Assembly: GCA_024180945.1 (NCBI GenBank)
Contig: JAKSGN010000041.1
Location: 2,046,001 to 2,110,000 of the forward strand
Length of the DNA stretch: 64,000 nt
Direction of reading: 5' to 3'
From: Macrophomina tecta
Lineage: Eukaryota > Ascomycota > Dothideomycetes > Botryosphaeriales > Botryosphaeriaceae
Shown: positions 21,780 to 32,282 of the stretch, piece after piece
Layout of the letters: the number at the start of each line of letters is the position of its first letter
Position numbering within the stretch: position 1 is the first letter of the stretch
The notes under the pieces: generated by a model
Told to the model about the DNA's origin: nothing
What the model saw: the letters and a program-made list of their open reading frames with translations, nothing else
Databases searched by the model: none
Program-made: the position numbers and the translations under genes

Positions 21780-23761
21780 CTAAGTGAACAACACCCGCAC
21801 GCCTTTCGACTTCAGATCTGGCTGCACGGCGAAGAAATCGTGCTTCCGCTTCACATCAGACTCGGTAGTCTCGAAAAGCTCCATCTCCAGCCAGTCAGGG
21901 CGGAACACGGCAGCCAAAATATGGTGGACCTCGCAGTTTGCCAGACTACAGCGGCAAAACGTCAGCTCATATCTGGGCCGCCGGCAGGCGGAGGGGTGGA
22001 CTGTTGTGGACGCACTTGATTCCCATGCAGCTGCGCGAGCCCCGTGTGAAGGGAATATTACACTTCTTCATCTCGACCAGCTGCTCCGGCGTTGCGCGGA
22101 GCCAGCGGTCCGGGTCGAATTTTTTGGGTTCGGGGAAGACTTGGGGGTGCTCGTGCATGAACTTTGCAGACATGCTCACAGGCGTGCCCCGGGGAATAAC
22201 CCAGCTGCCGTACGGGAGATCGTAGTCAGGAAAAACACGAGCCAGGCGGTGGATCGATCCGTAGCCGAGCCTGGTTGACGGGGCGCGTCAGTGCGAGCCA
22301 CCAGCATGAGCTTAATACGGGCCGCCGAACCTGAACCCTTCTTGGATCACTGCTGATAGGTACGGCAGCTTTTCTAGATCAGTCCACCTTGGCTTCATCC
22401 CGGGATACCCTTTCATCGGCTCTCGAAGCTCTTCCCGGAGCGTGTGTAGCAATTCTGGGTTCTTCAGCAGGTAATAGGTGATGAGGTAAAGCGATCGCTC
22501 GGTGGTGACGGCGCCGGCGGCGACAAGCCCTTGGCCCTCGTCGCGTAGGCGCGCCACCTCAAGGTCTTCTGGCGGCAGCTTCGACTTGAATATGATGTCG
22601 TGGAAGACAGTACCGTGACCGTGCTCCGTGTTTGTCTTGTTGTCGTGGTTTCGACCGTCCAAGATGCTTTGGATTTGTTCCTCCAGGATTTCCTCGCGAT
22701 TGAGGAACCCGAGCATCCTCTCATCCACCTTGGCAAGTAGCCAACGGGGCAGTAGCTTCATGACCCTGTAATGGATTCAGCACCAAAACGCTTCGAAGCG
22801 GGAAAATGGTAAGGCTACGGTTGGATGAAGGTGAAGTGGTTGAACAGGTGGGCCATGGATGCAATCTTTAGCGTCACATCTTCCCTAAAATATACCGTCA
22901 GGAAGAGCGCAAGAGACTGCCGCGGGCAAACGAACCATTTGGGATCAAAGTCTGGCGTATCAAGCACGCCATAAGGTCGGGCGAACAGGTAAGTTGACAC
23001 GATGTCCGACGTCACAGCAGCGTAGGCGTAATTGATGTTGAGCGGCTCTCTGCCCTTCCATTCTTCAAGTCGCTTGCACAGCTTCTCAACCTCCCGATGG
23101 ATGACATACTCGACCTTCATCACGGCAGCTCGACCGAAGAACTGATTCAGGGAGGCACGGCGCCGCCCATGCACGTCGTGATCGGGTGTCAGGGCCACCG
23201 ATCCATGCAAGTCGAAGCCGGAGGTGGCGTATCTGGGTTGACTGGTTGGAAATGCTTGCTTGTAATTGTTCAGAGGATACCTACGTCCACTTGTGGCTTC
23301 TGCGTCTTGAATGCTCGACATATACGTTTGGATAAAAGTTGTGGTCCTTGATGTGGATCTCAAATGGATTGACACGAATGATCGGACCGTACTTTTCATG
23401 AAGCTCCTCGATCTTGTCCGTGTACTGCTATGGGTAAGTACTAGCATGTATTTGGTAGGAAACTGGCACTAACTTGCCCAACTCCTGGCCAAACATCGTA
23501 GTAGAACTCGTACCAAAACGTCGCAGCAGCGAATCTTGGACCGGGAAAATTGGAAAGCGGATTGACCCAAAGTCGATGGAATGTCACGGTGGCCATGTAG
23601 GCGGCCAAAGAAACGGCGAAACGGAATAACATGTTCTTTGGGAACACCAAAACGTCAAGGAGGCCGCAAAAAATAAACATCCATATTGCGAGCTCGAACA
23701 GCGACAATGGATGTGGGCCTGTTGACGGCACCTTCCTATCTGAGAACAGTTTCGAAAGCAT
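21780..23761 (-). CDS. Cytochrome P450 (P450-3)
   Basis: Heme-thiolate monooxygenase resembling trichodiene-oxygenase-type P450s. Seven exons: 23761-23474, 23424-23285, 23232-22936, 22884-22819, 22765-22331, 22270-22016 and 21945-21780; 548 aa. Two hydrophobic N-terminal stretches precede the NFPGPR hinge. The I-helix is AAGAVTTE, ExxR is EGFR (split by an intron after the Arg AG), then DPDRWL and the heme loop FTRGSRSCMG with Cys490. The final exon completes INLANCE. The open frame extends upstream to 23902 and would add 47 hydrophilic residues; 23761 (MLSK) gives a normal P450 N-terminus. Some donors are non-consensus (GTTAGT, GTTCGT), so exon ends 1 and 3 are the least certain. It is divergent from the terpene synthase. 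Confidence 0.85.
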
Positions 23762-25242
23762 GGCCGCCGTGGAGATCAAGAATGTTGCTCGCAAGCCTTC
23801 GTCGAACAGTCTTGCCCTGATATGCAGCGGGTCTCCGTGGTGGCGTAACGGTATATTTGCATCGCTCTGCTGCATGTGTGAGCGGATACCCATTCCGTCC
23901 AAAACTGTAGTAGACAGGGTAAGCCCATGGAATCAAATTGCGCTGTTTTTTTTTTTGGCGGAATTCTTAACCTCGCATTCGGGATCCGCCATTAGAATTC
24001 ATGATCGGCAGTCCAGATGTCGGAACAGTGCCTGGCCAGAACTTTATCTAGAGCGGAAGGCGGTAAATAATGTATTATTGTCTGAGACCATTTTGACTCG
24101 CTAACAAAGTTAGGTTTACCGTCAATCATGGGCCTGTGATGTCGACGGAACTTGCAGATTACCCGGAGTTCCTTCGGTCGGTAGTGCACAGGCTTCTCCT
24201 TAGCGGGGATCTCAAACTCTATATTCCTTCCATAGAAAGCTCAATTGTTTATTGGTTATCATCTCTCAACGGCAGACTTGTTTCACTGCCAAATCATGGG
24301 TTGGAGTGATTAACCACCAGGTTTAAGTTTTGTATCAAAAGAGGTCCGACGCACAGTGCGAGTCCAAAAATGACTACCCTTGGACTGAACGGTGCCGATG
24401 GAGTTGCAGCAGTCGTTCGGGCAATTGCTTCAGCTACACTTAAGCCGCGCAATACGTGGTGCTGGCTATCACATCAAAGCTGGTATAGTCGAGGTTGATG
24501 TCTTTTGCTGTCCGCTGTGCATGGGTCATGCTCCGGGCCAGTGCTTTAGCTGACACTCATCCCAATGCAGAGGGGACATGCAACTCGCTTTTACCAGTGA
24601 GAGAGTATGATCTGTCCAAAATTTAGTTTCACATGCCTACTCAATCCAAAATATTATTTCCCGCGGCTCGTAAAGATCAAGTCGGGCTTGAAGGAAGCTT
24701 AACATGGCACCCCTATCGGCTTCAATTGGCGAAGGCAGACTCAGGCGACTTGATAAGCGGCTTGCTGCAACGCTTCAAACTCAGCTTGTCAAGTAACACC
24801 ACCGCGAGTGGCGTTCCCGCCCTCGATTCACGCAAAACGAAAAAAAAAAAAAAAGATTAATAAACAAGACAACATGTTAAGTGGTATAAACATTTTAAGG
24901 CTATGGCCTTCGGCAGCGTTCATGCATCACGTCCAGCGTATACTGGTTACTGGCCAAGCGGTTCCTCCTAAGTAAGTTTTATTCATGTCTCGTCTGCATC
25001 AAAAATGCTTGTCAGTTGTGGCTTCGTTTCAGAGTCAGGTGGCATATCTGTGTCAGTAAATCTCAACTCCTGTATCGAGGTTGAGAGGGGGTCCGTTCGA
25101 TACGTACGAGTACGCACAAAGTATGCTGTGGGCCATCAACACGGTGAAAGTTCTGCTGATGGCTCAGGGTCGAGCCACTGTCGCATCCGATTCTTGCTCG
25201 CCCTACTCGCACCAGCCATAAGTCCGAAGCATGCAAGCTGCA
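23762..25242. promoter_or_regulatory. Divergent promoter P450-3 / terpene synthase
   Basis: A 1.5-kb spacer, the longest inside the cluster. The ORF 24633-24860 ends in an A run and has no motif. No gene supported; both promoters must lie here. Confidence 0.5.
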
Positions 25243-27791
25243 ATGGAGTATAGGTTCTCTGTTCCTGTTGAAGAAGAGGCCCTGAGTTCATCAGGCACCT
25301 TCACAACACTGCCGGTTCGAGTACGCAGAGAGCAGGGTCCAGCAATAGCCGGCTCCGATGCCATTGAGCGAGATTGGATGGAGGCCTTTGGGAGACCCCC
25401 ACATTCTCAAGGATGTCGAAGCCCATACGGACACCTTGCCGCTCTCTCTCTTCCGGAATGTCTTCCAGATCGGCTCCAGATATGTGCCTACATTATGGAC
25501 TGTGAGTACACCATCCGCGTAGCAATACTAGACGGATGATTTTTTGACTTGTAGTAGACATGTTGCATCATGATGGTAAGTTCTTTACCAAATTTCCAGC
25601 AGAAGGCAAACTGTTCCTAAACATGGTGCACAGATGTAGGCGACTTGGACATATCAGAGGTATCCGGATCCCGCTGAATTGTAGATCTCGTTGGCTTGAC
25701 TGACTGGCGGGGACATGCAGGCAAAACGAGGGCATATGGATCTCGCGGCGGCTCTGGACCCCGACAACTTTGGAGAGCTACAGGGTCTGCTCGGCACTCA
25801 AGCCGCTATAAGGGGTCTCCGGGTGAAAATGATGTCAACCCTGATGCAGATTGACAAACCAGGCGCCATGGCCCTGCTTGGCGAATGGTCAAAATACGCA
25901 GAGACGTCCGCGAAGACAACGGACATGGAATTTCACAGCTTTGACGAATATCTGCGGCATCGCTACCATGAGGCGGCAATCCCGTAAGTTCAGCTCGCCT
26001 TGTGTCTTCCATAGAAGTCCTTTTTGTTAACCTCTACATGTGCTTACAGCTTGTATTTTGAGATCCAGTGCTTCGCTACAGGCCTCAGGCTCAGTGCCGC
26101 GACACTTCAGGATATAGCCCCCATTGTCACTCCACTAGGATTGTCTATGGCCCTGGTTAATGATTATTTCAGCTTCGACAAGGAGTTTGTTCAATTCGTG
26201 AACACGGGCGGCGTCGGCCAAATGTACAACGCCGTAGCTTTTTTGGTCAAAGAAAAGACATTGTCAGTCCGCAGCGCAAAGGCGACGTTGAGGGACAAGA
26301 TCATCGACCTTGAGAATGAGTTCAAAAGAGCGTGGAAGAGCTGGTTGGCGGCTCCCGGAGAAAGGCATGTCGATGCCCAAAGGTATCTGGAGTATGCCGC
26401 CTTGACGGCGGGGGGAAGTGCCTTCTGGCACGCAAAAGCCCCCAGGTACGCAGTGGAGAGCCATCCCGCAGACGAAAATGGTGCAGTGGCATTGTTGCGT
26501 CGCGACGACGAGTGTGTAACGCGCGCATACCACACATTAAACAAGGTCAAGCTGAGAGACAGCTCCCGTCCGGCTCCTTGCCTGCCTGGACTCATGTCTC
26601 GAACGCAACCGCTCCACGAGCCCTTTGAGTACATGGCTAGTCTTCCGAGTAAGAACGTCCGAAATATGATAGCGGACGCATTCAACATCTGGCTTCGAGT
26701 TCCGGAGCCGCGTCTGCATGTCATCAAGGCCATCGTCGGGATGCTGCACAACGCATCGCTCATGTGCGTACATGTTCGCTGCATGGAAGTTTGACGGATT
26801 CTAACGGCTTTCTCGCAGGCTGGACGACATAGAGGACGGTTCAATGCTGCGGCGGGGAAAGCCGGCAGCACATGTCATCTACGGGGCCCCTCAGACGATA
26901 AACGCAGCATCGTATCTTATTGTCAACGCGATGGCGCAAGTGCAGCGATGCTTGAAGCCGGAGACGGCTCCAGTATTCACAGGTATCGCAGATCCATTCC
27001 TTGTCTTTCTCTAAACATTCAGACTGAAGCAAAGTGCAATTCAGAGCAACAGGCCCGGCTCCACCTGGGCCAAAGCTGGGACATCGAGTGGCGTGAAAGC
27101 ATCACGTGCCCATCGGAAACCGAGTACCTCGAAATGATTGATCTTAGTGTGTATACAATCCAAACACGTCATTGCGCATTCACTAACTTTCAGTTTCAGA
27201 AACCGGAGCGCTGTTCGACTTGCTTGTCAAAATGATGCAAGCAGAAAGTCCCCTTTCGAGGTGCGTACAGTAGCAGGATCACTCTCAAATCAAATACGAC
27301 AGTAAGACTCATTTGCAAAATCCCATCATAGCAGTATCGACTTAGAACCTTTTGTGGCGCTGTTTGGGCGGTATTTCCAAATTAGGGACGACTACCAGAA
27401 CCTGACGTCGCAGGAGGTAAGTGCCCCCTCCCATTTTCCACTGCTGTCTTGGATGATTGATGCTAAAGGAGGACCGCGTTAGTACACTGAGCAGAAGGGC
27501 CCGTGCGAAGACCTTGACGAAGGCAAATTCTCACTGCCACTGATCTACACCCTCCAGAAGTCCAAGCTGGCTTCGAAGGTGATGCAGCGCAGGAGTGGGG
27601 ACGGTAGGCTCACACTGGAAGGTAAGTTGCTGATGATGGAGGAGATGAAGGCAAGTGGGGCATTGGAGCGCACGCGACGCGTCCTGCTGGATATGGAGGG
27701 TGAGATCTTGGGAGCGATTTCGGCCTTGGAGCTGCAGACGGGTGTTCACAATTCGTTTCTTGAACTTTTGGTCGAAAGGCTCAAACTGTAG
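25243..27791 (+). CDS. Chimeric terpene cyclase-prenyltransferase
   Basis: Bifunctional enzyme: the C-terminal prenyltransferase makes a long prenyl diphosphate from IPP and DMAPP, and the N-terminal class I cyclase folds it into a di-, sester- or possibly triterpene. Ten exons: 25243-25501, 25555-25575, 25634-25659, 25721-25983, 26050-26763, 26819-26982, 27045-27146, 27200-27260, 27335-27416 and 27483-27791; 666 aa, slightly short for the family. Cyclase metal motifs: DDVGD at 93-97 and NDYFSFDKE at 227-235. Prenyltransferase motifs: first Asp-rich DDIED at 430-434 (after LHNASLML) and second DDYQN at 555-559 (after FQIR), plus HLGQSWDIEW. All metal ligands are present, so both halves look active. 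Exon 2 is only 21 nt and the second Asp of DDVGD is split across exons 2 and 3. An in-frame ATG at 25231 is an alternative start. The product cannot be read from sequence. Confidence 0.92.
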
Positions 27792-27835
27792 TTACTGTTT
27801 GCCGCAAGCTCGCTATGTGAAGGTAGGAGGGGCTG

Positions 27836-28546
27836 CTACAGATTCTGCTTTCCCTTGCTCAGGTTGTATGCCTCTCTCATATCCCAGTTGCCGTCGGTGA
27901 AGTTGGCCCTGCCCGTCTGCATGTCAACCGGAAAGCTGAGGTGCTCGTGGACAATCTTCCAGCCATCTTCTGTTTTGCGCAGGATCTGGGTCAGGCGGTA
28001 GGTAAAATCGAAGGCTCGTCCGTCCTTAGCAACACCTTTGAACCGCTGCAACTGGGTTGTGTGCACCGCGTCGGGCGCAGTGGCAGTGATTTCGAGCTCC
28101 TTGAAAGCGATATTGGCATTGTTCATGTAAGGCCCAATGGCACCAAAATGCTCCTTGAAGCCCTCTCCACGGGAAATGTTGCCCATCAGATCGAAGTACA
28201 CCTGGTCCTCCCAGTCGTAGAATGGCTCGTTGCCGGCGACATTGGTCGCCATGACGTTATTGCAGTAGTAGAACCAGCGCTTGAAGAAATCAACGAGCTC
28301 TTCCTCTGCCTCACGCAACTCTGGCTTATGGTACTTTGGCATCCATCAGCCAAAGAAAAAATTGGCAACAATAGATACGGGAAGGCGCCTTACCTTGCTG
28401 AGCCTTGTGCCGAGTGAGGCATGGAGAGACTCCAATGTAGTGAGGTCCCTTTCAGTCATCCAGCTGCCAGGCATGCTGGTTAGTCGTATCTGGGGTCTGA
28501 ACTGTGGTGCAGGAGTGCTGATGGTGGTTCGTAAAGTAACTTCCAT
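27836..28546 (-). CDS. SnoaL/NTF2-like protein
   Basis: Two exons, 28546-28394 and 28333-27836; 216 aa. The second exon encodes an NTF2-like cone-shaped fold: an N-terminal helical part (ELREAEEELVDFFKRWF), an FYDWEDQVYFDLMG segment, and a long C-terminal beta-sheet with FDFTYRLTQILRK and GWKIVHEHLS. Related folds act as isomerases or cyclases in fungal meroterpenoid pathways and as SnoaL-type cyclases in bacteria; here a shaping or isomerising step on the terpenoid or a polyketide is inferred only. Alternative starts at internal Mets (MPGSW, MTERD) are possible. The gene is tail-to-tail with the terpene synthase, with only 44 bp between the stops. Confidence 0.8.
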
Positions 28547-29205
28547 TACTGTATCCAGGCTGATAAAAGTGTCAACTGGAACTGGATGTGGGAGTCCGCC
28601 ATCTCACCCCCAGCATCATCACCTGAATCTTCGACTCTAAGGGTGGTCCGAAAATTGACTACAAACTCTAAGCGGTCTTTCTGATCTTAGACCGCACTCT
28701 GTACATGGCAGATCTCCAGTGATAATCCCAGTGAGTGTGTGCCAGGATGGTGATGCAGCGAAACAAAACAAGGGCTATATGGATCGAGCTTCGAGAGCTC
28801 TTGTAGATCATGGAAAGGACAGAACAAGCTTAAATTCATGAGTATAAAAAGGAAAAGTAAAGCTAGATAGATTTCCACGTCATGTCTGACTCTATACATC
28901 TCCACGAGTCAGAGATAGCTACACGATGCATAACATCAAGCTGGGGGGTTCTCGGATAGAGTTTTAAGAGCAAGACTAGCAAACCGAAGGCTTGGGTAGA
29001 CCTTGACTTCATAGATACGAACTTCAAAAGCAACGCTGGATTCTTTGTTACGTTAGTTCTAGATTGTGACGCACTGCACCTGCATCGGAAACGCATCACG
29101 CCCAAGAGTCAGGCAGCATGCGAGATGTTATTTAGCCTAGCTCTCGGACGCCTGACTTTAGGTGCCCCAGAGATAGCAAAACGGCGACCCCTTGGAAGAC
29201 GAGAC
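28547..29205. promoter_or_regulatory. Divergent promoter SnoaL-like / trans-ER
   Basis: Upstream DNA of both genes. Open frames here are short and motif-free. Confidence 0.5.
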
Positions 29206-30364
29206 ATGTCGAAAATGGCGATTCCGACCCAGCACGCTTTGATAGTAGCTGGCCCAGGAAGGTTGGAGCATCACGCAGACGTGCCGCGGCCCTCCGCGGG
29301 CGCCAACGAGGTCCTGATCCGAGTCAGCGCGGTGGCGCTGAACCCCGTCGACAACAAGGCCGCAGAGCTATCCCCCGCGACAGGAGCCATCGCGGGATGC
29401 GATTTCTCGGGCACCGTCCACCAAGCTTCCAACAACGACAACAAGCTCGCGCCGGGGCAACGAGTCTGCGGACTCGTATTCCAGGACCCGGCAGAGCACC
29501 TTCACAACGGCGCCTTCGCAGAATGGGTAGTTGCGGACCCCGACTTCCTCCTGCGCGTGCCGCCGGCCATGTCTACGGAAGAGGCTGCGAGTCTGGGCAT
29601 TGGCCTGGCCACCTGCGGGCTCGCGCTCTACCATGAGCTCGCATTGCCCCGCCCCTCGGCGCCCAGCAGTGTGTCGAACCCGGTGCTGGTCTACGGCGCC
29701 TCGACTGCCACCGGCACTCTCGCGTTGCAGCTCCTGAGATTGTAAGACCATACCACGCCCCTGCCCTAACCCTGCCCTACCCTGCCCCCACCGCCTGAGA
29801 GCCAGTCAACCCTGACCCGTTGGGCCATCGCAAAGGTCTGGGCTCCAGCCCATTGCAATATGCTCGGCCAGGAACTTTGATCTCGCCCGGTCGCGCGGCG
29901 CGGCCATGACGTTCGACTATCACGATCCGAAGTGCGGGGAGGCCGTGCGCGAACTCACCGGCGACAGCATCGAGTGCGCCCTCGACTGCATCACCACGTC
30001 CGAGTCTATGAGCGTTTGCTACCGCGCCATCGGGTCCAAGGGAGGCAGGTACCTCGCCCTCGACCAGTACTCGCTCAGGCAGCACACGCGCAGGGCCGTG
30101 AAGCCGCGCTGGATCTTGGCCAACACCATGTCCGGCAAGCCGGTGGCCTGGAAGGGCGCCTACAGGCGGGAGGCGAAGCCGCGCGACCGCGAGTTCATCG
30201 CTTCGTGGTTCCGCGAGTGCCAGCAACTCCTGGACGGGGGCACGATCCAGCCGCACCCGCTGAAGGTGCTCCGAGGCGGGCTGGGCGAGGTGCTCAGGGG
30301 GTTGCAAGAGTTGAAGGAGGGAAGACTGTCTGGGCAAAAGATTGTATGTTCTCTGACGGTTTAG
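29206..30364 (+). CDS. Trans-acting enoyl reductase (LovC-like)
   Basis: Zinc-independent medium-chain dehydrogenase/reductase that reduces the alpha,beta double bond of ACP-bound enoyl intermediates made by a PKS whose own ER is dead. Two exons, 29206-29741 and 29836-30364; 354 aa from MSKMAIP. Features: HALIVAGPGRLEH start, VLIRVSAVALNPVDNK, AGCDFSGTVHQ, ASLGIGLATCGLALY, cofactor loop VYGASTATGTLALQLL, and the second half with CSARNFDLARSRGA and GGRYLALDQYS. These match LovC-type enzymes. The open frame reaches further upstream (29125), but the MSKMAIP or MAIPTQ start fits the family. Context supports the role: the PKS 2 kb away has no ER cofactor motif. The stop is 57 bp from that of acyltransferase-2. 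Confidence 0.9.
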
Positions 30365-30421
30365 CCACGCCCTGTTCCAATAACCACGTTGCCCGGTCTC
30401 CTTCGCCCCCCCACAGCGTGC

Positions 30422-31849
30422 TCAGTGCTCCACCGGCTGCACATCAAGCCCCCTGAAGAGCTCCTCCTTCACCATCTGCATGAGCCTCTCAATACTGGCC
30501 ACATCATGATATGCATCGTTGAAGTTTGAAAGGATGTTCAACCTGCCTCTGAAGGTAAGGAAGTGATTATCGACGCTGGGGCCTGCGAGCGTCAGTTGCG
30601 TTTGCCAAACAGAGGGGACTGCGGACCTCTCACCGATCTCTCGCATGCCGCCAGTCAGGTGGAGGACCTCGAGGTCTCCGTAGCGCTCCTGCACATCTTT
30701 GATTACACCTATGTTGACGACGTTGGGTAGTGCCATGCGGCCGCTTCCTGGGGCCTTCTTCATAGCCTGAGAGACCATGTTGCGCAGCGGCTCGATGAGC
30801 TGGATGGCGTCTTCACTGCTGAGCCAGAAGGTGTACGCAGCGCGGAGCTTCTCAGCAGCGTCTAGGAAGCCCGTGGGGTTCTCGATAGCCTCGGGGAAGC
30901 CGACGGAGAGCACTGAGATGGGGAATTTGGCGGAATTGTACGGCGGGCGAGCCTTGTGACGGTAGCCGAAAACCAGCGACGACGCCCAGTTTTTGCCGTC
31001 GGTGCTGGGCCCACCATGCCTCTTGGTAGCCATGATGACTGCGGCGTGGGCCGCAACAGCAAGCGTCATGCCCTTCTCCTTGGCGGCCTGTTGCAGATTG
31101 GATGTGTCTGCCTGCGACAGCAGCATTGTTAGCTTACGGCACGTGCCAGGAGGCTGAGTTGAGTCCTTGGAGGACGAGACAGCCATCGAGTTGGCGGCCT
31201 TCGCGGCCCATGCCTTGATGATGGCGCTAGCTTTGGCAAGGGCATCTGGTGAGGGCTCGGGAATGTCCAACACCGAGGCAAAGGGGAGTGAGAGATTGGC
31301 AACTTCAGCGCCAGTGCCGAACACGACGGAGCGCGGGCGAGCGACGAGCTCGCACACATTGTTAAGGAAAAGGAGGATGCCGATTCCATCGCAGTATACG
31401 TGATCCGCGCCGAAGACAATCTCCTGGGTAGCAGGGAGATATTTCAGGAAGATGGGTTTGGAGGTGTCGTGGTAGGGGTACAGCTCGTCCGCGGAGCGAC
31501 CCGAATGGTCAACAGAGAAGGTTTCTGCCAGCCAGGCGGCAGCATCGGCTTCGGAGGGCACGCGGTATACCCACACCGGCCCGTTCTCCGTATCCTCAAC
31601 GCTCGCCCCAAGCGACGGATGGTCGTGCCGCAGCGTCCGCCACGCCTGGCGCACCCTGTCGATAATGTCCTCCACATCGTATTTGAACTTGACGCTGCAG
31701 CAGCCGTAGTAGGGGGCGTATTTTGGGGCGCTTCTGGTGTACATGAGCACCTGATGCTCCCGCTCATCGAGCTTACGCTCCCATCTGCCGGGGATAGTTT
31801 CAGCCCACTGGAAGGTCGTGCTTGCGAGAGTGGTGGTCTGGGTGGACAT
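30422..31849 (-). CDS. Acyltransferase, trichothecene 15-O-acetyltransferase-like
   Basis: Intronless, 475 aa. It resembles the Tri3-type, condensation-domain-like acyltransferases, which esterify a terpenoid hydroxyl. The catalytic HxxxDG motif is intact: His150 and Asp154 in DHVYCDG. Other family features are the N-terminal WERKLDEREHQVLMYTR, a mid-protein LAVAAHAAVIMA segment, and the late DNHFLTFRGRLNI strand. There is no thioesterase gene in the cluster, so this enzyme could also accept the polyketide directly from the PKS carrier protein, as LovD does for LovF (inference by analogy). It is divergent from the PKS across 433 bp, which suggests co-expression. Confidence 0.85.
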   Translation of the reverse strand: MSTQTTTLASTTFQWAETIPGRWERKLDEREHQVLMYTRSAPKYAPYYGCCSVKFKYDVEDIIDRVRQAWRTLRHDHPSLGASVEDTENGPVWVYRVPSEADAAAWLAETFSVDHSGRSADELYPYHDTSKPIFLKYLPATQEIVFGADHVYCDGIGILLFLNNVCELVARPRSVVFGTGAEVANLSLPFASVLDIPEPSPDALAKASAIIKAWAAKAANSMAVSSSKDSTQPPGTCRKLTMLLSQADTSNLQQAAKEKGMTLAVAAHAAVIMATKRHGGPSTDGKNWASSLVFGYRHKARPPYNSAKFPISVLSVGFPEAIENPTGFLDAAEKLRAAYTFWLSSEDAIQLIEPLRNMVSQAMKKAPGSGRMALPNVVNIGVIKDVQERYGDLEVLHLTGGMREIGERSAVPSVWQTQLTLAGPSVDNHFLTFRGRLNILSNFNDAYHDVASIERLMQMVKEELFRGLDVQPVEH

Positions 31850-32282
31850 ATTGCTGATTGCTCTTTCTTGTTTGTGTTGATGGTGTAGTGTGGTTAGAAG
31901 CGTTAAGTATCAGTTGTGGTCCAGCAGCAGCCCCCCAGAAAGCTTTGTTCTGAGTTCATCGACCAAACTCAATTGTTGATTTGTTGTCCACCTATGAATA
32001 GCATGCTTTTCGCATACCCAAGCGAAGCTGAGCAGGGATCGATGGAAGAACGCTGGCCGGGTCTGTGCTGGAGAATCTACGCTTCAGCGGTGTATGCGAG
32101 CAAAGACAGAGCAGCTATAAGTCTGCCGCATCGAAGGAGCATTAGAAGCCCGTCCACAAACAGTCACTGAAGCCATCGTTCCGTTCTGTCCCTAGCAAGG
32201 CGGCAGTGCTGTTCGTTGTGGCATTCTAATCGCGTGGCGTACGAAGGCAGACATCACCAAACAACCACCACCATTTGGCGTC
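31850..32282. promoter_or_regulatory. Divergent promoter acyltransferase-2 / PKS
   Basis: A 433-bp stretch carrying both promoters. A TATA-like CTATAAG lies near 32114-32120 on the plus strand, about 165 bp before the PKS ATG. Confidence 0.5.
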
